Origin: Stentor coeruleus
Lineage: Eukaryota > Ciliophora > Heterotrichea > Heterotrichida > Stentoridae
Assembly: GCA_001970955.1 (NCBI GenBank)
Contig: MPUH01000811.1
Location: 1 to 33,667 of the forward strand
Direction of reading: 5' to 3'
Length of the DNA: 33,667 nucleotides
Under the pieces are notes generated by a model, which was given only the letters and a program-made list of their open reading frames with translations, made no database searches and was not told the origin of the DNA. Positions 9,931 to 19,600 of this stretch are shown one piece after another. The position numbers and the translations under genes were made by a program. Each line of letters begins with the position of its first letter. Position 1 is the stretch's first letter.

Positions 9931-11243
9931 CGACTGCTACTGCTATTGGAACTTCATATGATTTCACATATACCCTTTCAGGCGATGATGCTGATTCATT
10001 CACTATTGCTAGCACTGGAAGTTTCACAGTTGATACTATTACTAATGATGCCCCTACCATTACTGTAGCATTAGAAATTGTTAGCCAGACTGAAGCTAAT
10101 TTGAACGTTGATGTTGGCTATGACTCTGTTGTTTATTGGGCTTTAGTATCTACAGATTTATATAATATGGATAGTAACTGGACTTCATATGAAACAATTA
10201 ATGCATATGCTGCTCCATTAGTCGGAAGTGTTTCTGGAAACCAAACCACAATTTATGACCAATTCGCTTATTGGGATGAAGAAAAGAGCCAAATAGAAAT
10301 AGTAGATGATTGGGCATATTACACCTTTGAAGTATTGTCACTCGCTAGTGAGGTATGTTTCTTCGGAATTACCCTTGTACCTCAAGGTAGCTCTACAGTT
10401 ATGTCTTTCGATAATTTAATAGCCGCAACATCCTTTACTGCAGCAGCTTGGGCTGATAACTTTTCAGGAAATACACCAGTATATGCAGAAGATACTCAAT
10501 CAACATCAGACCTTGCGCCACCATGCTTTGTCGAACTAGACTTTGCCGATGTTCTTACATCAGGTGATTACGATAAAATCAAATTGAGTGAAGCTCAAAC
10601 TATGGGCATTGCCAAGGGCAGAGTTACTGACTACAAAGGATTTTCACGAAGATTTGGTAGTATTGCTTCAACATTAATCCTTGCTACTGTAACTTCAAGC
10701 ATTACCCCAACTGATACAGTTAATGCAATGAGCACTACAGATCTTGCTACTAATCTAGCAGCTCAAGGAATAGCTGCAGCTTTTACAGTTTCATCAGGAA
10801 CAGTTACTACAGACATGTACCCAACCCCATCATTTACAACAAGTGCTTTTTCTGATGATGGATATATTGTAACTTTCAATTTCACTATTGGCATGGATGG
10901 ATCTTTTGCTTGTGTTACTGAATATAACCTAGATGGTAACTATACTGAATCCTCTTATTATGTTTATTATGGTTATGAAAGAACTGGAAGTGTTGCTAGT
11001 AGCTATCAAGTAATAAACTATGCTTCAGGAGATTCTGATTCTTGGACTTGGAACTATACTGATGTTACAGTTTTTGGAAATTATAATACAACTTGCACTG
11101 TATGTAACAATTATCCTATTTTACCTGAGTGCTTAGCAGATGCTGATGTTGTTACTTATGGCTTTGTATTGACGAATATTACTTCAAGTGGAATGAATTT
11201 ACTAGTAGGAATGCTTAGTGCCTTACTGGTTTACTTAGCTTAG
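9927..11243 (+). CDS. C-terminal part of the giant surface protein (copy B), in a shifted frame
   Basis: There is no ATG or signal peptide at the front of this frame; it overlaps the last codons of the 4804-9930 frame and continues the same kind of beta-rich sequence (TTATAIGTSYDFTYTLSG...). It is best read as the same gene after a shift of one base, giving a total of about 2,145 residues. From residue ~70 it matches copy A almost throughout. It has the same Cys cluster (CTVCNN...PEC), repeated N-glycosylation sequons, and the same terminal small-residue site plus hydrophobic tail (SSGMNLLVGMLSALLVYLA) expected of a GPI signal. The stop is TAG at 11241-11243. If the shift is real rather than a sequencing error, copy B makes a secreted protein without this C-terminal anchor region. 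Confidence 0.75.
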   Translation: MTTATAIGTSYDFTYTLSGDDADSFTIASTGSFTVDTITNDAPTITVALEIVSQTEANLNVDVGYDSVVYWALVSTDLYNMDSNWTSYETINAYAAPLVGSVSGNQTTIYDQFAYWDEEKSQIEIVDDWAYYTFEVLSLASEVCFFGITLVPQGSSTVMSFDNLIAATSFTAAAWADNFSGNTPVYAEDTQSTSDLAPPCFVELDFADVLTSGDYDKIKLSEAQTMGIAKGRVTDYKGFSRRFGSIASTLILATVTSSITPTDTVNAMSTTDLATNLAAQGIAAAFTVSSGTVTTDMYPTPSFTTSAFSDDGYIVTFNFTIGMDGSFACVTEYNLDGNYTESSYYVYYGYERTGSVASSYQVINYASGDSDSWTWNYTDVTVFGNYNTTCTVCNNYPILPECLADADVVTYGFVLTNITSSGMNLLVGMLSALLVYLA

Positions 11244-13074
11244 TTAAATAAACATTTTAGAAAAAAATCGTTTAATTTGTTTGCATTTTTTATTGTATAA
11301 GTTTATATGATGATTATTAAACTATCAGAAGTAATAACTTTTGATTAGGTTTTTTTGATTTAAAATTTAGAGTATAAATTTTATGATGCTAAGATTTTTA
11401 TTGACTAGATTTATTATCATTACTAACTGATAGAAATTTATAGCAAACTTATTTACTATTATAAGCATTATTTAGTTATAAAAATTTATATCTGAATAAT
11501 GTCTTATTAGTTTAATCAGATTAGTTAAATAAATATTTATGGGAAAATGTTTGGCATATACTTGATATAAATTAATATGAGATTATATTGTAATTTAATT
11601 AATATTAGTCACTAATTTTTAGAAAAAAACTGCAGAGAAAATTTGATTGAGATGTTGCCAATTTCTGGGTATCATCCATTTATTACTTGTCTAGCTAATA
11701 TTAGATATTAAAGTATTAATTCTTCTTCCATATATCTTATATGTATCATACTTTATATTAAAAAATTTATACATAAACTTAAAAAGACAATAAAAAACTT
11801 TTAGTTTTATTCTTATAATATATATATCAGAGCTTCTCCTAAAGTATCTACCTAAACTAAATTTCTCATATAATTAAAGTAATTTTTAGCATTTGTGCTT
11901 ATTTTAATATTTTGCATAGCAAAGCCTAATACTATTTAAGCTTTTATTTACTTATATTCTTTCTAAAGTATAGTTTTTTCCATTTTTATGCTAAATATCT
12001 TTTAGTCCAATTTTAAAGTTAGCCAAAAAAAATTTTTTTTTTTAAAAATTTTAACCTGATCTATTCTAGATTCAATAATAAGTCATGTCATTAAGTTTTA
12101 TATTTGCTTCAAAAATCTTCAATTTCATATCTTAGTTATTATTATTTATACCGATTTCCCCCTTTTTTCTAAATTTAAATCCTAATTGAAATCTTTAATT
12201 TTTTATTTGATATTTAGTATTGTCAGAGCTATTTTATGCTTATATATTATTTACTACAAACTCTGCCTTTTGCATAAAAGTTTTAAAATTTTGATTTTTT
12301 TATATATATAATTTTTTTCAAGTTTTAAGACTAAGTCCAGGCTTTTCTGTTTTTATTCTTGTAGGCTTTGTGTATATCTATTGTAAGATTAATTTTGGGC
12401 GCCTATAGGGTATTTTATGAGTACTTTTTTTAGGAAAAAGTTTTCAGACTGTCTATTTTAGTTTTGAAAAAGGATAAAAAGTTGTATTTATTTTGTAATT
12501 AGAACTTTTATATTAAATACCCAATGAAAAGATAGTCTTATACTCCTGAAAAATTGAAGGCTGTATAAATTATGCTCTGGATAAAATATATAATTGCTAA
12601 GGGATTTACTCAAATTTTTTCGAATTCGATATAAAAATCATTTATGTATTGAGAAAAAATGCCAAAGTGATCACTTTTTTTGGCTTCAAAAGTTAGAAGT
12701 ACTTAATTTGCTTTTGATAATATCAAAAGTACCAAAACTATTTCTAAGTATAAAATATTTATCTTAATTATCACCTATATATGTTTATAAATCTATAATA
12801 AAATTCAGAAGAAATTTTTATCTGTCCTGCACTAGTTTTTCTTTTTGATTAAAATTTTAGTTTTAATATAATTTCTAGGGCTTTTAAATATGATTCTGAA
12901 TTTCATTTAAGAAAATCAAATGTTTTCAATGAAGAAGTGAATAACACTATTTAAAAATAAGTTTTTAATGAAAATTTATACAGTTTGATAATAAAACATT
13001 TATTTTATTTTTAATTACTTTATGTAGTTAATATTTAAATTAGAAACCTAATTCAATTAATTTAGTACCTTATA
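11244..13074. other. Intergenic region after copy B: homologous 3' flank, repeat R copy 3, AT-rich remainder
   Basis: The first ~160 nt match the flanks of copies A and C. Bases 11403-11645 match 13650-13905 after copy C, and ~11765-12600 is repeat R copy 3. Bases 12600-13074 contain a block resembling 3540-3610 and otherwise low-complexity AT-rich sequence. No gene is seen on either strand. Confidence 0.55.
11765..12600. repeat. Long non-coding repeat R, copy 3
   Basis: Closely similar to 1843-2725 along its length, starting from a shared ACTTAAAAA...CAATAAAA block and ending at AAATTATGCTCTGGATAAAA. It carries only one copy of the 51-nt block that is doubled in copy 1. It lies in the same position relative to copy B as copy 1 does to copy A, so at least this pair probably moved as part of a larger gene-plus-flank duplication. 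Confidence 0.7.
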
Positions 13075-13189
13075 TTGCTTAGCAGATGCTGATGTTGTTG
13101 CTTATAACTTTACATGGACGAATACTACTTCAAGTGGAGTGAATTTACTAGTAGGAATGCTTAGTGCCTTACTGGTTTACTTAGCTTAG
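13075..13189 (+). pseudogene. 3' remnant of a third surface-protein gene (copy C)
   Basis: The sequence from LADADVV through the hydrophobic GPI-type tail to the TAG at 13187-13189 is recognisable, about 37 codons corresponding to the extreme C-terminus of copies A and B. Homology to the protein stops abruptly upstream of 13075 and the preceding sequence is AT-rich non-coding, so the remainder of the gene is gone. The last ~60 coding bases and first ~30 downstream bases are almost identical in all three copies, whereas the remnant's remaining codons show substitutions. It cannot be expressed as a protein from its own start. Confidence 0.85.
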
Positions 13190-13915
13190 TTAAATAAACA
13201 TTTTAGAAAAAAATCGTTTAATTTGTTTGCATGTTTTTATTGTATAAGTTTATATGATGATTATTGGAACTATCAGAAGTAATAACTTTTGATTAGGTTT
13301 TTTTGATATTAAAATTTAGAATTCATAAATTTTATGATGCTAAGTTTTTTTTTGACTTGAATTCACTTTTTCTTGAGAAATTTGATTATATTTCATTGTA
13401 AATTGGAGTTATAAGAACTATAGTTTTAGATTAATCTCATAATGTTAGTGTTAATTAAAAGTTCATATAAAAATAAGTTTATAATTTACTCTACCCTTTA
13501 CAGTATTACCAAAATTTTTGTTATTATTCTAAAATGAGCAAATGCGCTTAAGTATTCTTTGAGGATGAGATATTTATGTGAAAAAGTTTATTTAAAATGT
13601 AAAAATCCAATTAGCTATAATATTTTTTTGATATTTTAGCAGGCCAATACTAGATTTATTATCATTACTGACTGATAGTAAGTTTATAGCAAACTTATTT
13701 ACTATTATAAGTATTATTTAGTTACAAAAATTTATAGCTGAATAATATCTTATAAGTCTAATTAGATTAGTTAAATAAACATTTATAGGAAAATATTTGA
13801 CATATCCTTGCATGCTTTATATGGTATAAATTAATATAAGATTATATTGTAATTTAATTATCAGAAGTCTTGAGATTAATTTTTAGAAAAAGTTGCAGAG
13901 AAAATTTTATTTAGA
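13190..13915. repeat. 3' flank of copy C, homologous to the flanks of copies A and B
   Basis: Bases 13190-13350 match the flanks of both other copies. Bases 13352-13560 match only 1276-1490 after copy A. Bases 13650-13905 match only 11403-11645 after copy B. Copy C therefore holds segments that A and B each retain in part. The ~294 nt present here but absent after copy B (13358-13651) are bounded by short ACT direct repeats. Confidence 0.75.
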
Positions 13916-14011
13916 GAAAAACTTGATGATTAGGTTTTTGATATGAAGTTAAAGCACTATGGCATTAATATAACCCTAATGTATTTCTTTATGATATTAA
14001 ATATTAGTATT

Positions 14012-15514
14012 ATGCTTAAAAACTATTTCTCAAAACAAACAGGACAATTAAACCTAACCAAAGACTTTTTAGAAGATATAAATTCCAAAGTCCAGTCTTC
14101 AAATACCAAAATTTTTGACTCTTTCCAATCTCAAAACTCCTTTACAGTCAAGCTTCCCATCATATACAAAGAAATAACTATAAACAACCTAATTCCTCAA
14201 CTAAAAGACTATCTCAATCCTGCAGATATCGAAGTTAACATACGTAAAAAAAAGCTTAAAGATGCAGAAAACATGAAAAAAGACCTCCAAGAAAAGCTAA
14301 GCTACGTATCTCAAAGCATTGACAGCTTAAAAACCTTAGAAAAAATAACAAAACGCCCTAAACTTCATAATAAGACCATAAGGCAACAATTTTTCGAAAG
14401 CGAAAAAGAGAAAACTGAAGCAATTTCATTGAAAATGAAGAAATTCAGTGAGCTTCAAAAGCAAACAGAGATTTTTTTCAAAAGCGAAAGCGAGAAAATC
14501 AAAAAGAAAATCGAAGAAGTAAAAGAATGGGAACTATACCAACTAGAACAAGAAAAGGAAAAAAGGGAGCAACGAAGACAAGAAGAACTAGAAAGGCTTC
14601 GTGAGAAAAAAGAGCAACGTTACAAGCAAATGCAAGAGTTGAAAAAAGCTCAATCAGAAAGTTCTTTTAAAATAGAGAAAAAGCCTTTGTATATAAAAAT
14701 TGAAGAAAACTATAAAAATACAATCATGATGCCTGAGCTGGAAAAACGTAAAGAAGAGTTAAAAAAACGCAGTATCTACTTTATGCCATCCCAGCTCCAA
14801 AACATCAAAAACCACATGAGTTGGTATAATTCAGTAAAAGGAAAAACAAAAAAATCAATAATCCATAAGCCAAGCAATGCGGATAAAAGCCTTCAATTGC
14901 TAAGCGTAACACCTAATGTTTGGGCTTTAAGACTAATGGAAGAAGAGAAACTAGAACAAGAAGCTCGAAATAAAAAACTTCAAGAAAGAAAGAATTTGAT
15001 AGAAAAACAAACAAAGTATTCTGAACTTATAAAAGAGTTTCATGCACCAAGTTTGCATAAAAGCCCAACTGCTACGGACACAACAATAAAATCTAAGTCA
15101 AAAATTGACCAAAACAATCTATCAGTTGATGTTTCACCAAATTCTAAATGGGTACCACATAAATACCCTAAAAATAATATGGTCCCAGAACCTAAAGAGC
15201 CAAAAAAACCTCACCCTATTAATTATTTAGAAGATAGAAGGAAATATAGGGATAATCATAAAGATGTATCTTCAGATAGTATGCTTTTAGAAAGTATTAT
15301 GGAAAAAAGCTTTCAATCAGGAGGGGATATTATACAGAATTTAAAGAAAGTACAGGAAACAACACAGAAGATTGAAGGGATTGCTAGGAAAAAAGAAGTA
15401 TGCTTGCTACCGTTTCCCACATCGATTGGGGCTATTGAGAAAACTGCAAGTGTTGATAATTTGATTATATCATCTATAAAAGCCAAGATACATTTTTTAG
15501 ATCATTTAGAATAA
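14012..15514 (+). CDS. Coiled-coil protein, function unrecognised
   Basis: The 500-residue protein is highly charged, with Lys/Glu/Gln-rich heptad-like helices from about residue 75 to 215 and again around 310-345 (MEEEKLEQEARNKKLQERKN), typical of a long coiled coil. Between them is a conserved-looking linker (YFMPSQLQNIKNHMSWYNS). The C-terminal half is Pro/Lys-rich (MVPEPKEPKKPHPINYLEDR) before a final helical segment; this kind of tail occurs in ciliary and basal-body proteins, but that is only a suggestion. The frame is open from 13943, but the first 23 codons are hydrophobic and AT-rich like intergenic sequence, so the ATG at 14012 (MLKNYFSK) is preferred. No intron or signal peptide is evident. 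The stop is TAA. It directly follows the homologous flank of copy C. Confidence 0.8.
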   Translation: MLKNYFSKQTGQLNLTKDFLEDINSKVQSSNTKIFDSFQSQNSFTVKLPIIYKEITINNLIPQLKDYLNPADIEVNIRKKKLKDAENMKKDLQEKLSYVSQSIDSLKTLEKITKRPKLHNKTIRQQFFESEKEKTEAISLKMKKFSELQKQTEIFFKSESEKIKKKIEEVKEWELYQLEQEKEKREQRRQEELERLREKKEQRYKQMQELKKAQSESSFKIEKKPLYIKIEENYKNTIMMPELEKRKEELKKRSIYFMPSQLQNIKNHMSWYNSVKGKTKKSIIHKPSNADKSLQLLSVTPNVWALRLMEEEKLEQEARNKKLQERKNLIEKQTKYSELIKEFHAPSLHKSPTATDTTIKSKSKIDQNNLSVDVSPNSKWVPHKYPKNNMVPEPKEPKKPHPINYLEDRRKYRDNHKDVSSDSMLLESIMEKSFQSGGDIIQNLKKVQETTQKIEGIARKKEVCLLPFPTSIGAIEKTASVDNLIISSIKAKIHFLDHLE

Positions 15515-16676
15515 AATATTGAATTAAGTTTAAATTTTAATGTATAGTTGAATTATTAGATATCTTAATTAATAATAATTAAATTCTTTAAAGGGAAATG
15601 TTTGTTATTGTGAAAAAGTTAGATGAGATAAAGTTTATTATATTAATACTTTTTAAATTAAGATTTATAGAAGGGAAATAATATTTTAGATTATATTAGT
15701 GTATTATAAAGAATTTTATTCTAGGTTTAGTTTTAGCATATACTGAAGTTTTTTAAGCTAGGATTATTTGCTTATTTTTACATGGAAATTATTTTTATTA
15801 GTTTAGCTTGTAGTATTTCTTAATATTTTTATATCACCACAAATAAAAATACAGATTATGCTATTGCTTTTTTTATTTTCTTATAAGAAACATATCGCTT
15901 TTGGTATAAGAATTGAGTATTTTATAAACATTTTTTATTAAATATTGTTTAAACTTTTTGATGATTTTTTCCATCACATTTCATCCTAGCTTACATAAAA
16001 CTAAGATTTCAAGAAAGAGAAAAGTTCATTTGATATCTTTAAGTATACTTAAATATTAAAAATATTTCAATCTAAAATCTAATATTTATCTTTTACAAAC
16101 AAAAGGCAAATTTTCTAATTTTGTCTATATAAAAAGTATGCCATAATAATATTTTGAAATACACTGTCTTTATATCATTTAAAAGCCTATATTAGCATCA
16201 AAATAAACCAAACAATGCCTATATAAACTATTCTATTAACAAATTTAATATTTTATTTTGCATCATAAAACTTAAATACAGCAAAGCATATTTTATACAA
16301 GTTTTGTACTTATTCCACATAGCTTTTATTATTTTTTTAACCAAACCTAAATCGTTTATATAATACCGAAATTACCATTCTAAAAATTCCATATCCAATA
16401 TTTGTTGCATATATAATTAGAATGTCTTATATCAATATCTCTACAATATACATATCTCAAGTTAAAATCCTCTTTCTCCCAGTCTATAAGCTTTTTTCTA
16501 TATAAAATCAAAAATAAACCTTAACATAATCCTCTAATATCACCATTTTTCCTATAAAATTTTCATGCTTGATGAAGCAATACATATGTTAGCATGCAAA
16601 ATATAAACTTATCAGAAATCCAATAAGCATTTAAATAATCTAATTTATGTATCACCATTAATATAATAATACATAA
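15515..16676. other. Intergenic, AT-rich; distal half is the C-rich 5' flank of the next gene
   Basis: No gene or RNA is seen. From about 15960 the plus strand becomes rich in C and poor in G, as in front of other plus-strand genes here. An A-rich context with ATAATAATACATAA directly precedes the ATG at 16677. Confidence 0.5.
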
Positions 16677-19600
16677 ATGCAAGGACTTCTTTTGTTTGTT
16701 CTTGGTATTGTCTCAGCTCATAAGGTTATAGTTGACTATGGTGATAGCCTTCAAGGATTATTTCCAATAGTAGTCATAACTGTTGATCAATATGGAAACC
16801 TGCTGCCTTATAATAATGTTGAAATTCGTCCTTATCATGATGGCCAATGTACCTTTTTTTCCTCAAGCGTAATGGAAGTCACATCATATGGGAGGACATA
16901 TTTTCAAGTCCTTTGTGTGTGCCCTGATTTCAATCTTTGCTCAGTGAGCTTTGCTGCAAAAGGTTTTAGGGGTAATTCTCTATACATAACAACTATTTAT
17001 GGAAATGATTTCAAAATCAACAGGCAAATTGACAAGTTTTGGGTTTTAGTTAACCATGATTTCAATTTAAAAGTTCAATATACAGATGAAAATGGATATT
17101 CTTTAGACTCCCCTATAACAATAGATGACTTTGAAGGAGAAAAGATAACTTATACTAATATTGCTGATCAAATGAATGGGTTGGCTGAATTCAATATTTC
17201 TTACCCAACAACAGGATATAAGACACTTAGAATCATGACTAACTATCTTATGCATGCAGATGCATTTGGAATTATATCAATGCATCAAATCGCTATAAGC
17301 CGAGTAAACATTACAAGCAGCTGTAAAAATATGAGTTTAATACTAAATGACAATGACCCTTCAAAGCAGATAATCAAGACTAATGAAGTATATAGTATAA
17401 AAATGCAAGCTTTTGAACCAAATACAACAAAAATCGATATTAAAGAACAATCACCGGCTCAAATCACTATTTCCAGTACTGAAAGTAATAATGTGACTAT
17501 TTCAACAATGTTTGTTAATGGAGTTGCTGTATTTAATAACCTTATATTAAACAATTATGCAGGATATAGTTTTACAGCTATTTCTGATGGGTTTAATACA
17601 GCAGTTATTGGAGTAAATATCACAGGATACTTGAGAATCAATTTTTATGGCGATATTGTAAGTTTTATTTAGCCTATTGATTATAACACTTATTATCCAG
17701 TTATAGTTGAAGTGTTTAAAGATCCTAATTATTATGTAAAAGATCCAATAACTCCAGTTTTCATAACATTGACAACTACTCCTGCTATTGAAATCCAAGG
17801 AACTTCCAATGGTACAACAATAAACGGGCAAATCATTTTCGAATATTTAAAATTTGTAAACGAAGGAACCTTTGTTTTAAATGCAGCGTCCAAATGGATG
17901 AATAATATAACCACTTCTAACTTTACTATTTATGAGACAGATAAAGTTTATAATGTTTCTTTAACGACAAATGCAACAAATAATGCTATAAGAGTTAACA
18001 ATATTATTTTGATTACAACCAATCTTCTTGGATATAATAATAAAAGTTATGTCAACAATGTTAAAACTTTTATTGATATATCACCGATATCATATATTGG
18101 GAAGACTGTTACAGATAGTATTCTTGATAAAGCATTTTTCCTAATAAGTTTTCAAAGTTTAGGAACTTATTATGTTAATGCAACAACAATGTTGGACTAT
18201 AAAAATGTTGTCACCCAAACTTTAGTTATCACAGTTTATGAAATAGACTGTAGTATAAAAAATGCAGAACTAGTTAATGGAGAATGTCAATGCAAAAAAT
18301 TTAGTTTTTATAATTATATGATTAATAAATGCGAGTGTATTGAAAATGCTATATTTAACGAAACCTCAATGCAATGTGAATGCAATCAAGATTTTATATA
18401 TAAAAACGGTAGGTGTGATTATTGTATAAGAGCTTTTAAAGCTGAAAATATTAATGCTTTTTATGATAGTGACTATAAAAAAATATTAATAAGCTTCTCA
18501 ACTGGGGTTTTAGAAGCAGGGGCTTTAGATTGTTTGTATTTGTTATCCCTTCCTCCAAGTTTAAAAGGTCCAATAAAATCATGTAATTGGGTTGGGAATT
18601 CAGTTATGATTCTTGAAGCTGATAATATTATATTCCCAAACAACGATCCTATAGAAATCGATAACACTTTAACCCCAGATAAAGGCGAATGTTATAAAAA
18701 CCCCGAACAATTAATAGTCTCTGTTTCGATTAAATATCCAAAACTTCAGCCAAATTTTGTAATAAAAGCCCCAACTAATGTTCCTAGAGGTAACTGCCAA
18801 AACAATAAATTTCTTGTTTCATGTGTTCCTGATAATAACAACTTTAGTTACTTATGGACAGTTTCTAATTTGAATCAAATCTTTACAACTAATTCTATCG
18901 AACTTGACCCTGCTAGTTTTACAGATAATGAAATTCTTATTACTTTAAATGTTGAATATGTACCATTTAACACCTCAGCTATGAGTACTATTTCAATAAG
19001 TATATCAGATGATATTCATATTATAGTAAACGCAAACCTTGGGGAAAGTTATTCAATGACAAAATCTGAAACTGTTGAATTCAAGCCGATATTGATAGAT
19101 AATTGTGGTATTGATGGGCCAATNGTATCAGATGATATTCATATTATAGTAAACGCAAACCTTGGGGAAAGTTATTCAATGGCAAAATCTGAAACTGTTG
19201 AATTCAAGCCGATATTGATAGATAATTGTGGTATTGATGGGCCAATTACTGAATATTTTTTCAAACTTATATCAGGGAATGCTATAAATTCTATTGAAAT
19301 GATAGAAAATAGAGAAAGAGATGATATGGTTCTTATTGATGGTTCAAAACTTGATTCAGGAGTATATGTCTTCCGTGCAGGTATAGGTATGAATGATATT
19401 ATAGGATATTCAGACACTCAGATTACAATCCTTTTTGATGAATTAGGTTTGTTTTTTGATAAATGGAATGGGATTCAAGGACTTGACACTGACTTAAAAG
19501 TTTTAGCCACAACGAATTCTACAGACATAAATAATATTGTATACAAATGGAACTGCTTTAATGGAAATCAATATTGTTCAGGTCCTTTAAATGAAACAAT

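Noticed and set aside
13943..14011. 23-codon hydrophobic N-terminal extension of the coiled-coil protein
   Set aside because: Base composition equals the surrounding spacer and the segment resembles translated AT-rich DNA; the internal ATG at 14012 starts the charged, gene-like sequence.
17547..17914. Minus-strand open frames opposite the REJ-like gene
   Set aside because: They are antisense shadows of a well-supported spliced gene and have no motifs of their own.
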